Assembly (NCBI GenBank): GCA_022702705.1
Contig: CM040434.1
Span: forward strand, 53,252,953 to 53,316,952
Direction: 5' to 3'
DNA: 64,000 nt
Source of the DNA: Papilionanthe hookeriana x Papilionanthe teres
Lineage: Eukaryota; Streptophyta; Magnoliopsida; Asparagales; Orchidaceae
Below, one piece after another: positions 1-10,439 of this stretch. The stretch's first letter is position 1. Every line of letters begins with the position of its first letter. A program made the translations under genes and the position numbers. Under the pieces are notes generated by a model. It searched no databases. It was not told where the DNA came from and worked only from the letters and a program-made list of their open reading frames with translations.

Positions 1-101
1 CACTTTCTTGCTTCGAATGTTTTGAAAATACCAATTTGTGCTCGCATCGACAAATCGGTCAAGATCGTAATCTACTCGTCTTTTTCCGTCGTTGTAGCCA
101 T
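1..101 (-). pseudogene. Second downstream ORF (Transposase_32-like), N-terminal start only
   Basis: The ATG is at 99-101 on the minus strand. The bases to the window edge align with the first 100 bp of the second downstream ORF of element 2 (28225 onward); both contain a word like ARAQ followed by a run ending in RK. An in-frame stop occurs about nine codons in, so this copy is broken. The rest is beyond the window. The spacer at 102-428 is AT-rich, aligns with 27880-28224 and holds no gene. Confidence 0.6.
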
Positions 102-428
102 TTTTCGATCACTAAACTTCCTAATATTACTAAGGAGGCTTCCTACAACATCTAAGATCAAATTAAAACAAATTTTATGGATTTCACTCGAGTAATTCTT
201 CCACATTTAGGATTTTTCGAAATTTTTTCAAAGTGGAGAAAATACATGGTGAAAATAAAAAAATTTTTGCATTAGAGTGAAGCACTTACCAAGAGAAGAT
301 GAACTGCTTTAAAGGATTTAAATCGCTCTAAATCCGAAATTTTCGGAGCCCTAGTGGTAGTTTTTTTATTAAAAACGAGAGGTCGGGACGACAATGTTGT
401 TTTCGACCCGTCAATTAAAGTGTTTTCG

Positions 429-585
429 CGACCTCGTTGTCGCCGAGATTTTTCTCGCTCGTCGGCGAGCTATTATTTTTCGAAACCAAAAACTCTCGGG
501 AAAATCGTCGGCGAGAAATTTTTGTTTAACTCCATTGCCGCCGAGATCGACCGCCAGGTTTGGATTTTTCGCCGTCGGCGAGATT
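429..585. repeat. Cluster of GC-rich near-palindromes (CGCCGTCGGCG core)
   Basis: About six copies or relics of a 13-15 bp near-palindrome (best example GCCGTCGGCGAG at 571-582) lie in an otherwise AT-rich region. The cluster corresponds to 27720-27870 in element 2. Spacing between copies is irregular, so it is not a simple tandem repeat. Several copies differ by CG to CA or TG changes, as expected from decay of methylated CpG. ORFs predicted across 354-680 come from this GC-rich patch and I do not believe them. Confidence 0.7.
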
Positions 586-1115
586 CCAAAAATTTAATTT
601 CCGGGAATTCGTCACTCATTTTCGTCCTTAATTTGCCTTATATTATATTTCCGATCACATCATTTATTAATTTAATATGAAGATTAGCTACTTATACACA
701 AACAAATTCACACAACACAACAAATTAACTTTAATGTTGAAATCCATGAGATGTACAAACTAACATAATTTTAAACTCTATAATCAAATCACAATTTCAA
801 TTCTTACTACTAATCAAAGATCGCAAACCAATCCACGACACACTAAATGCCGATACAAAACTATGACGCATATCTCAATTAAGTTCGAGATATCCAAATC
901 ATCACTCCACACATAATAAAATCTAAATCAAATCAAATAACATAAATACAAACATACTATGGAAAATCTTACTACTACTCTTGAATGTCGAATCTTCATC
1001 TTCTCCCTGATATTTCCGATATGACGATGATGCACAACAAGCTATGCAGTTGGCCCAAGGGAAACTCCGCGCATTCTTCGCCGATCCAACCCTTCGTCTC
1101 CGCAAATGAAGAAAG
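586..1115 (-). other. Non-coding spacer of element 1
   Basis: AT-rich sequence co-linear (reverse strand) with 27189-27720 of element 2, between the two downstream ORFs. I see no gene, tRNA or structured repeat in it. The ORF at 923-1153 on the minus strand is not homologous to any domain I know. Confidence 0.6.
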
Positions 1116-2099
1116 CTAGCTTCCAGCGTCTTAACATCAAAGTGTTCCTTCATCCTCCGCCAATGTGATCAAATAAATCGATATATCATTTACTGAATCT
1201 CTCACTTTCCAGCCTTTCTCCATTCCTTTAATTTTCTTCTTCATAAGTAACTCCGTTTATCCAACAGCCTGCGATGATTATTCGTGCTCATCAGAGATAA
1301 ATGGTAATTACCATTATCAGTCTGTGTAGGAACATATCCGTAGGATCATGCCGCAAGGTAACAGAACCTTTTCCCAAGCTTCATAAGAAACTCCGGGTAC
1401 CGATCGCATAATGCAAAAATAGTGATGGGTGCCCCATCTGCGAATCGACCCAGTGGCCACAATAAACCCAATGCGTACTTAACACCATTAGATCCAACAT
1501 CACTGTGCAATCCATTTCTGAAATACAATAATTCAATATGTTATTCCTTCGAAACCCGTTTACCCTCAATAACAGTAACAATTCTTTAATATATGGAAAA
1601 GTGCTGCTTTGAAGGTAGATTCAAAAGTGATGCAGAGAAACTAACATACCCGTCTTCACGCATTTCCCAATCTTCCGGTTCATCAGTCGATATCGAAATA
1701 TCTCATTCATATTATACATCGAGACGGTAAAGGTACTTGAATAGTGACATACCGGGTGTTTTCTATAGAGAATAATTCATTTACTTTTGATGGAGTAAAC
1801 GTCACCCATCTTCTCAGACGTAGACATTCCCATTGTTGATCGCATGTAAGTTAGAAAGAACTCTTCGTCAACTCGGGGAATAATAACAATAATTTAGTGT
1901 AACAAAATACTCCTCCTGGGCAGCGTCGCGCGATCGTTTCTTCTATCTTCGTAGTGGAATTCCTCGACCCTCGATTGACAAATCCCTGCTCTCCTCGATA
2001 ACTCTTTTACCAAAACCTTGTCAAGATCCGCCGCGCTTCCGCACTCATAAATTTCCTCCCAAGCAAATGACTGTAGGAATCTAAGAATTTGGAGGCCAT
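1116..2099 (-). pseudogene. First downstream ORF, Transposase_32-like (putative plant transposon protein), broken
   Basis: On the minus strand an ATG at 2097-2099 opens a region matching the element 2 ORF at 26173-27188 end to end, finishing at a TAG (1116-1118). Recognisable pieces include the EFYxNL-type segment and the later LGLLWPLGRFADGAP stretch (around 1430-1490), which aligns with the GLGHPS region of the element 2 copy. Frames are interrupted at least twice. The domain is common in plant genomes at the env-like position of Athila-type elements; its function is unknown to me, and it is not a DDE transposase despite the Pfam-style name. It lies 3' of the integrase and is flanked by near-palindrome clusters on both sides. 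Confidence 0.65.
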
Positions 2100-2228
2100 T
2101 ATGGTGAATGGAAGCACCTTGAAAGTAGAAGGCGTATCTGAAATGATTTAAGAATGGTTTTCACAAAGGAATTGGTGTTGAAACCATTCAAACGGCATTC
2201 AAATTATAAATAATTATCTATAACTTCC

Positions 2229-2330
2229 TGCCGTCGGCGTGAAGTTTCGCCGAAGTGACGGGCTGAAAACCAATTTAATTTAGGTTTTAACCTCGCCTGC
2301 CGCAGTATCGACCTCGCCGTCGGCGAGATT
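2229..2330. repeat. Second near-palindrome cluster of element 1
   Basis: Copies such as CCTCGCCGTCGGCGAGAT (2312-2329) and CTGCCGTCGGCGTG (2228-2241) match the cluster at 25869-26040 in element 2, immediately 5' of the first downstream ORF. Same motif, irregular spacing, partly decayed. Confidence 0.7.
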
Positions 2331-2539
2331 CCAAAATAATGTCCAATTTCACTGAATCAAATAATTTTCTTTTTTCATCATAATGGTTCGACATGCGATG
2401 ATTCTTAATAATAATCGATAAAGAAAGTTTCAATAATATTAGATTAACTATTAAGATACAATAGATAACTTATATGGGTTGCCTCCCATAAAGCGTTTGT
2501 TGACTGTTGCCACCACCTAATTTCAATTATTATCTAAAA

Positions 2540-3712
2540 TGATTTTAAGATTAAAACTTTTATAGTTAGGTCTTATACCTTCGAAATATATTTTTAACTA
2601 CGTCCATTAACTTTAAATTTATGTCTCGCTTGATCTTCGATTTCTATAGTTCCGTATGAAAATATTTTGAGGTCCTAACCTTCGAGACTTCAATTTTCCA
2701 GAAATAATTTCAATCTAGTATTATATAACAAAACTTCCTATCCCTGTCAAAATTTCTCCGATTAATCTTCCGATCATGCCATAATTTTATCTTTTTTATA
2801 AACTGAATTATTATCAGCAGATTCATTTTCAATTCTTCCAATTCATTTAATTGTAAAGAATCTTTTCTCACTCAAATTTTCCTTCATATTATTATAATTT
2901 TAATCGCCCAATATGCTTTATGTTCTATCAACTGTATGCATGTTATTCCATATATAAGCCTGTAAGAGTAATTTCAACGAGTTTTAGGCAAGTATATGTT
3001 CTATAATGGTAGTAGTTCAATTCATGTAATTTTAACGCAACTTATTCGTCGACATTTTTCTAAAATATTTAATTCAATGAGTTGTATATCTTCATGACCG
3101 CTGCAATTCGTTGCCGATAAGGTTGATATCTATGGTACATTGTATTTTTTCATCAGTTCAGGAATGTATTTACTAAAATGAGTTCCTCCGCTGCGTTGAA
3201 ATCAATTTCGGCATTCCAAATCTAGTAAAAATATTTTTCATCAAAATTTTGAAACACTCTTAAAGATCACATCTGTGTAAAGCCAGGAATTAATCCATTC
3301 TTGAAACATAATCAACAAATACTAATATAGAAGATTAAATGAAGGAATAAAGGTCCCATAAAATTTAACTCTCAAACATAAAAAATTCAACTTGGCATAT
3401 ATAAAATCGTAGGCATTTCGTTTCTTCTAGATATTTCTACTTTTCGGATATTTGTCGCAAGTTTTAATATATCTGATATCTCTAACAGAGGAAGCAAGAA
3501 ATCAGATTGTAGAATCTTATAAGCGCTTTATCGGCCCCAAAATGTCCTCCAAAATCGAATCATGACATTTTTGACACTGGTTCAAGTTTCTTCATAAGGT
3601 ACACATCTTCTAATAATTAAATCCTTACATCGTTTATATAACATATGGTTCATCCCAAAAATACAGTTTTCGTATCATGGATGAATTTTTTTTTGTTTTT
3701 GCAAAGTTAGCA
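2540..3712 (-). pseudogene. Integrase of element 1, broken
   Basis: Minus-strand homologue of the element 2 integrase (24411-25656). The segment just after the end of pol carries the conserved GGAGGCAACCCAT word (on the plus strand ATGGGTTGCCTCCCATAA near 2474), which also follows pol in element 2 and element 3. Numerous stops and frameshifts leave no long ORF. It would have been the DNA strand-transfer enzyme (HHCC zinc finger plus DDE core). No chromodomain is visible, in keeping with Athila/Tat lineages. Confidence 0.7.
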
Positions 3713-3789
3713 TAGGTGGTAAAATATTAATTATATAGTTTACTATATCAAGATACCATGGTATTTTCCACCATTGATATTATAGTTGT

Positions 3790-5060
3790 TCATCGTGAAA
3801 ACTGCCTATAATTTCATTTTCAATATCGATAATTCATGATTTTCTAATCTTAATAAATGATCTTAATTGATTATTAGTTCTTTTCTTATTGAATCGATCT
3901 CAAAGTCGACTCTTGCATTTAATAGTATCCATCTAATTAATCTTGGTTTGGAATCTTTCTTGCATTAAATATTTGATACAGAATGATCAAAAGATGCACG
4001 ATACATTTTGTTTTAATCGTATAAGGTCTAAACTTATTAAAACCATATACTACCGCTAATAATTCTTCAGAATCGTATAATTTATTTCAAACATCATTTA
4101 GAGTTTACTAAAGATAGTATATAACTTTAAAAAAATCTTTTCATATCTTCGCTCAAGAATCATTTCCTACAAGATAATCACTAGCATCACACATAAGCTC
4201 AAATGGTTTCTCCTGCCAGTGAAACTATTATAGGTGCTCTAATTAATTTTTCTTTTAAGAGTTCAAAAGTTATCTGGCATTCGATTTGTAAATTCAAATT
4301 TTGTCCTTTCGAGAAGTTGGCATATAGCTCAGTAGTTTTCGAAAATCTTTTATATAAATACCGTAGAATCCAAAGATGTCCAAGAAAACTTCTTACCCCT
4401 TTTACCTGAAGTTGGAGGTGGTAATTTAGCTATAACTTGAATTTTTAAGGTGGTCCACTTCCATGTCTTTTTCCGAAATTTTATGCCCTAATACAATGCC
4501 GCCCGCAACCATAACTGACATTTCTCCCAATTTAGAACCAAATTTTGCTTTTCTCACATATTTCTAATACTTTTTCAAGATGAGTTTAAGCATGTGTCAA
4601 ACGATGTTCCAAATACAGAAATCATCCATAAATACTTCTATTCAATTGTCAATTAACTTACTAACATACATCATACATCTCTCGAATGTCAGGTGCATTA
4701 CATAATCCAAAAGGCATTCTTCGAAAGGAAGTTCATATATCGCGTAAATGTGTTTCATCCGTATACCTCATTTTGAATATTAACCATGTATCCATCTAGA
4801 AAACAAAAATACTTATGTCCGGCTAATCTATCTAACATCCGGTCTAGAAATGGTAAAGTGAAGAATTACCTAAATAAGCATATTTCAAATGACTGCAATA
4901 TTTTTACCAAGTTCATGAGGTTTAATAATCGATGGAACTATATTCTTGTCGTTGTTTTCAAGTTGTTATCCAAAAATTCAAATCTTTCCTGAATATAATC
5001 TAGTTCTTCATTATTATCTTCAATTAATCGTTGTTTTCTTTTTTCTAATTTATCTTCGTA
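3790..5060 (-). pseudogene. Reverse transcriptase/RNase H of element 1, with internal deletion
   Basis: The minus strand aligns with 22677-24328 of element 2. The RT catalytic FMDD box is readable (complement of 4617-4632). The part corresponding to about 22801-23230 of element 2, covering the N-terminal fingers/palm of the RT, is missing: sequence jumps from the pre-RT linker straight to the LDRMLDRLAG-type segment near 4840-4870. Several further frameshifts follow. The protein cannot be functional. Confidence 0.8.
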
Positions 5061-5123
5061 ATATTCCTTAAAATGTTCTTGTTCGTAAATGTTCAAGTAT
5101 TTCCATCCGAAAACATTCATCAT

Positions 5124-6050
5124 CTTTTTCTACTACAGATATTTCATTGATTTTGCAATATTAAATGTAACTTTTTGGTCATTTACTCTCATAGTTAATT
5201 CTCCTTTCCGAACATCAATCATACTTTTCCGCAGCCTAAAAATGGTCTTCCTAAAATGATAGGAATTTCTTTATCTTCCCTATATCTAAAACAATAAAAT
5301 CTACCGGGAAGATAAATTTATCCAATTTAATTAACACATCTTCAATAACTCCCTAGGATAGGTAACCAAACGATCGCCTAATTGAAGGTTACCGAAGTAT
5401 GTGTAATTTTTCCTAATCCCAATCTCTTAAAAATCGATGAGGCATTAGATTTGATGCTTCGTCTCCTAAGTCACACAAAGCTTTTCCATAAAATTTTTCT
5501 CCTATAGCGTAGGTATAGTGAACTACCAGGATCTTTCAATTTTTCAAGAAGTTTCTTCGAATAATAGCACTACACTCTTCACTATGCGACTGTTTAATAT
5601 CATGAATTTTCTTTTCTTATTTAGAAATACTCCTCTCATAAATTTTACATCAAAATTCGATCTAAAGCTTCGACAAAAGGTATATTGATTGTTAATTTCT
5701 TTTTAATATTTCAAGGAATTTAAAGAAATTGCTTATCTTTTTATGTCGTAGTGCCATTGCCGAGGAAATTATATGGGAAGTTTTTCATTTAGAAATTTAT
5801 TAGTATTGAAGGATGTTCTGGTGCTCAATCTTGTCAGTTGCTTCCTTTCAATTTCCACTTCCTCTTTTTGGCTTTCAAGTTCTTTTAAATTTGAGGTTCT
5901 AATTCTTTTCCACTCCTTAGTCGTATTGCTTTTACTTGTTCTTTCCTTGATCTTTAGGATTTATTTACATTACTGTGAAGTTCTTAAAAGTATTCTAATA
6001 TTTAGCCATTTACAGTTACATGTCCAAGTTGAATTTTTGATATTTTTAAT
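5124..6050 (-). pseudogene. Gag-end/protease region of element 1, broken
   Basis: Co-linear on the minus strand with the protease ORF of element 2 (21611-22531). The segment after the retropepsin DLGAS motif is recognisable around 5250-5480 (complement encodes the SDRSVTYPKG- and ILGRPFL-like stretches, with indels). No intact frame. Confidence 0.7.
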
Positions 6051-6059
6051 AAATATGTT

Positions 6060-7301
6060 CGAATTTGTAATTGATTTCTTGACTTGTAGTCGATTTCCTC
6101 GATTTTGTAGTTTCGATGACCCATATTCAATATTAATTCATCCGTTAGCATAATTTCTTATCTTTAAATCGAGGGTTATTGTTATTAAATCCGGTGTGGG
6201 TAATTAGTTTATAGTTTGGATTTGCCTTTTCGATTAGGTTGATTCATCCATTGTTGATTAGATGTGTTATTCAATTAAAATTTGGTTGAGTTTTCCAATC
6301 CAGATTATAATAGTTTGACAAGGGTTATTAGTTCTATTATTAATGATTAAAGTTTGGCAATTAGATTGAGATTCTATGATTTGTCCGTATGAGTTTTCAA
6401 AGTAAAGGAGAGAGTAGTTCATTCCAAAATGATCTAATTTCTTAGATATAGCAGCAATTTCGAGAAGCTAACATGTATATATCGCATCATTTTCATGAAT
6501 GTCAAGCATATCTTGATTACTCTATCAAGAAAATATTGGAAATTATTTGTTGCCATTTCTTCGATTAGTGCATAAGCTTCATCAAATGGTTTAGACATTA
6601 ATGAACCTCCAACAGCTGAAAGACGATGATCGATCTTAAAGATCCTACTAATCCATTATAAAAGGTTTGAATAATCGCCCACCGGTAGCCGCATGATGCG
6701 GGCATTTCCTAAGAAGTTCCTTAAATCTTCCCAAGCTTCATATATTGATTCTCCATCTAACCGACAAAAGAATTTATATCATTTCTAAACTTAGAAGTTT
6801 TAGATGGTGGAAAATATTTGGATAGAAATTTTGTGATAATTCTCCCCAAGTTTTAATAGCATCCAAAGCAATCGAATTCAACCACATTTTAGCCTTATCC
6901 CTTAATGTGAAAAAGGAAAAAAGTCTAAGTCTTATAGCATCGTCGTATACTCCTTGATATTTAAAAGTAGCACAAAGTTCTAGAAAACTAGCAAGATGTA
7001 AGTTAGGATCTTCAAGTAGGGGAACCATCAACCGGATTGTTTTGTACCATTTGATAATTTCGTGTTTAAGTTCAAATGAATTGCATAGCCACATCGTGGT
7101 TTTAAATAGTTAAATGAATTTCATTCGATGTAGGGTCAAGACACTTTAATGGTCTTTGTTGGTTCATATTTTGAATTTCAGGAATATTCACCATTTGTGT
7201 TAAATTTATAATTTGTTTCTTTTGTTTTCTAATTCTTTTAATTGTACGCTCTAATCTCGTAATCGTAAGGTATTAAATTTTTCGTTTCCAAATTTGCGCA
7301 T
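6060..7301 (-). pseudogene. Gag of element 1, broken
   Basis: The start corresponds to the element 2 gag ATG (complement of 7299-7301). The longest surviving frame, 6774-7094, encodes the retrotransposon gag core: PNLHLASFLELCATFKYQG, then IRLRLF, DKAKMWLNS and TWGELSQNFYPNIFHH, the last typical of the plant gag domain of gypsy elements. In element 2 the same region contains FKYQGVSDD. Stops lie upstream of 7094 and downstream of 6774. Gag would form the virus-like particle. Confidence 0.85.
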
Positions 7302-7376
7302 ACAATTTTAGAATAGATATTAATTTATTTATACAGATTATTTTAAAATAGTCCGCCCCAGTAAATTTTTCTTACT

Positions 7377-7394
7377 TTCTCAAGAACGGCGCCA
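7377..7394 (-). other. Primer-binding site of element 1 (tRNA-Asp type)
   Basis: On the minus strand TGGCGCCGTT begins 9 bases inside the 5' LTR edge (plus-strand AACGGCGCCA, 7385-7394). The first ten bases match the Athila PBS complementary to the tRNA-Asp 3' end (family knowledge); the following bases have diverged. Confidence 0.75.
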
Positions 7395-7403
7395 TAAAAA
7401 CTT

Positions 7404-9026
7404 CGACCCACAATTTTTTATTATGATATTTTTAATTTAATTCCAACGACGCCAAAAACTCGACTCCCGCTATATTATATGTATAGAATTGCAATTGTTT
7501 ATGTTATATACGCAAGTATACGTATCGTATCAAGAAGACAGGCTCTGCATCCCTTGCTATCGATCCCAATGGAAATAAAATTAAATATCAACTAATTTTA
7601 AAATAATAATAATAATAATTTTAAAATAAGATAAGTGAAAATTTGGAATTCTAAATTTAAGCGCAATAAAGTAAACTAAGTATTTTAATTAGGTAACTTA
7701 ACTAAGTAGAAAATTAACAGTATTGAAAGTGCAAAAGAAATTAAACTAATTGCTAAATAAGTCTTAACTATTCGAAAAGTATATTTCCTCGTTTAGAAAT
7801 TCAAGGATTGATGAATTTAAATAGATAATTTTATGTATTGTGACAAATAGGAGCATTCTATTTTTTACCCTTTGGTCCAGGTGTAAAGAATATCGACTAA
7901 TCCTATGTTTGATTACCTGACCCGCGGCTAGGGCCGGGAGGATACGATCGCCATTTCGTAGCTTCCACGTTCCCTCGCCCGAGGGCTAACATCTACACTT
8001 CGCCCTCAACAATAGACCGAATCGAATATTTTAGTCTCGTCACACTAAATGTTTATTCTTACTTCAGTTGATATTATTTCCTATTTATTTGCACCCTCCT
8101 TCCAAGTCTTTTGAATTTCAATATCCGATGTAATTTTTACTATAGTTGATATTCAACATATTTTAACAAATCAACTACTGTAAATAAAGAATTAAGCTTT
8201 AAGTAAAATTATCACAATTTATTAATATATATAAAAGTACTTCGTTTTAAGTTCATCAAGTCACTCTAATTTCATAATAAAGGAGAAAGACTAATAAACT
8301 ACTCGTAATGCATAGGAATCCAAATCATAATATCATTTTAAAGTTAAAACAATAAATACAAATACTTATCTCGATTTATCCCTGCGTACTTCTCGTGCTT
8401 CCTTTCGACTCTTCCTTCCAAGACAGCAAGACTCACTAAAACTCACTAACTCACTAAAGACTCACTAATTACACTAATTAAGACTCTAAAGATCAAGCCA
8501 CACACATAAATAAAAGACTCTTAAGACAAATCGACACACACAACACAAAATAACAACAGTACATCTAGAAGCCGATTTTCGGCCTCTATATACAGAGGTG
8601 AGCAAAGGACCAAGAGGTGTGTAAGCATCCTTTCAAAAAGTGTCCAGGTTCAATGTATCTCGCGCCATTTGAACTACCTCGCGCCGTCGGCGACGAACCA
8701 CGGCTCGCCCGCGAGCTTTTTAAGGTCTTCGAACCGCGCCACCCGCCGTCGGCTCCTCGGCCGCCGTCGCCGAGACAGTTATAAATCCTTCGACCCTTTC
8801 TTCCTCGTACCCCTCGCCGTCGGCGGGTCGTACCCGCCGTCGCCACTCAAAGACAAATTGCATTATTTTCTTCCTTTTGCTCCAAACTGGCCTTCCTTTA
8901 TGATTTTTGCCATTTACCTAAATTCTACATTCCTCGTTAAATAAAATAAAGAAAATACCTTTCTTTAAAGTAAAATTTTTAGCTCAAAAATAGGTATGAA
9001 TTTCTTAATAAATTTTTCAAGGATCA
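7404..9026 (-). repeat. 5' LTR of element 1
   Basis: About 1.62 kb, co-linear on the reverse strand with the LTRs of element 2. Reads TGATCC... to ...GGGTCG on the minus strand, the terminal A being mutated. Contains a TATA box (complement of 8585-8592, CTATATAC context), a near-palindrome cluster at 8670-8840, and near its 3' end a copy of LTR-end plus PBS (7443-7454). It lacks the 53-bp leader duplication found in element 2. The ORFs at 8586-8944 on both strands are by-products of the GC-rich palindrome cluster. Confidence 0.9.
8670..8840. repeat. Near-palindrome cluster inside the element 1 LTR
   Basis: Five or six copies of the CGCCGTCGGCG-type motif, upstream of the TATA box in the direction of transcription. 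The same cluster sits at 18727-18900 and 30924-31100 in the element 2 LTRs. Confidence 0.75.
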
Positions 9027-9239
9027 ATTCACATGTACACAATACACAAATCGAAAAAGAAAAAGAACTGGGCCATAAAAGACCGACAGAAAAGTACGTA
9101 AGATCGGGCGACAAACACATTGCACTACCCGCAAAAATGTGAAAACTACCGTACGATAGTCGTTAGCCCATCGCATCAAGAAAAGAACTTTGTCCTACGC
9201 ATTAATAAACAACACGTTATACGTATACAGTCTTTCGAT

Positions 9240-10439
9240 CAAATGCGGCTAAGGTACCTAAGCGGGTCCGAGGCCCACGAAATTGTTAAAGAGGTGCATT
9301 GGTGACTTCCGTGGCGCTCAACAAATGGGTCCGAAGATGAAAATGAAAATTAAAAGACTAGGGGTATTACCGGCCCTCGATGATGACCGACCGCATGAAA
9401 ATCGCCAAGAGCCGGCCACTAATGCCAAGTGCACGGAGTGGTTCTACACCAACCTCCAACGTGCTACATCCGACACCGCCGTCATTTTCGAATGTCGGGG
9501 GGCACGATATAGTAGGACCAATAGAACCACCATTCTCCCAAAAGGACATCGTTTCATTCTTGCGCGCGCATTACTTTTCCTGCCGCAGGCAGCTCCACTT
9601 AGAGAAGTGAAAGCACACCACGTGCCAGCGCTTTTTCAAGAACCAGCCGCCACCATTTCGCAGTGCCACACAGATCATCTCGGTATAATGGGTCAGCATT
9701 CGAAGCACACAAATCAACAATTTTGTCGTGAGACACGCAATCGACCGGGCAGATTCAACAATTTACTATCCAAGAGCAAAACGGCCCGGGCCGAGGCTTT
9801 TAATAAAACTCTCACCAAATTTAAAGAAACTTTTGGACGATATTAAGAGAAATTGGCACGAGAAGTTATTAGAAGCCTTATGGGCCTACCGGACAACCTT
9901 CAAAACTCCCACTAAGCGCACCTTACGCTCGGTGTATGGGTCCGAGGCAAGGTTACCCTTGAGGTCCAGCTTCCTTCACTCGACCCCGCCGCAAACAAAA
10001 TCATGACAAAAGAGAATGCCAAATTACGACTAGAGGAATTGGAAAGCCTAGAAGGGAAAAGACTTGTAACAAGGCAGTTGTATCTTCTAGGAACTATACC
10101 AAGCTAAGATGGTTCAAGCCTATGACATTCAAGAACTTTCAAAGTTGGTGACTTAGTTCTCGTTTTCAAGAGACCCATCCTCGCACACCGCAAGATAAAG
10201 AGGAAAATTGAACTCCACTTCGGGAAGGGTTGTTTGTGGTTGAGGCAACATCAGAGGCTCCTACCGCCCGTGAATCACAAGGAGAAAGACATATGCTTCC
10301 GATCAACGGACGATACTTCGAAGAAGTGTTACGCTACTCGATGTTTCAAAGGAATGAATTCTTCATCCCGAAGCACGGCGAAGTAATTACTTATGACCGG
10401 GTCCGAACCAAAATAATAAAAAAAAATGTGCTAAAATAA
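9240..10439 (+). pseudogene. Tat/Ogre-type integrase, broken
   Basis: Pieces in three frames read as one integrase. The zinc-binding region is around 9250-9420 (EAHEIVKEVHW, then FRGAQQMGPKMK). The core follows with GHRFILA and PLREVKAHHVPALF (9540-9640) and AEAFNKTL near 9790-9820. Then come WHEKLLEALWAYRTTFKTPT (9856-9915), YGSEARLPL, a C-terminal segment with LRLEELESLEGKRL (around 10025-10065) and FKVGDLVLVFKRP (10138-10176), and a final INGRYF. These are hallmarks of the Tat lineage integrase and its C-terminal region without chromodomain (family knowledge). At least four frameshifts or stops occur and key core Asp residues cannot all be placed. It is not active. Confidence 0.85.

Larger units (their letters stand above)
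1..9026 (-). mobile_element. Athila-like Ty3/gypsy element 1, minus strand, 3' end outside window
   Basis: Read on the minus strand, the order is 5' LTR (7404-9026), PBS, gag, protease, RT/RNase H, integrase, a Transposase_32-like ORF, and the start of a second such ORF at the window edge. The whole stretch is co-linear with element 2 (18560-28325), so the two are copies of one family. The right LTR edge is TGATCC on the minus strand, matching TGATCG of element 2; the flank starts ATTCA at 9027. The 3' LTR lies left of base 1, so the target duplication cannot be checked. All reading frames are broken and part of the RT is deleted. The Athila-like assignment rests on the tRNA-Asp type PBS, the gag and protease motifs and the downstream ORF; the Athila features are family knowledge recalled without a search. 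Confidence 0.9.

Noticed and set aside
429..585. Clustered short inverted repeats considered as a CRISPR-like or attachment-site array
   Set aside because: Copies are irregularly spaced, there are no unique equal-length spacers and the context is a plant retrotransposon.
8586..8944. Overlapping Arg/Gly-rich ORFs on both strands in the element 1 LTR
   Set aside because: They are produced by the GC-rich palindrome cluster, which has few stop codons in any frame.
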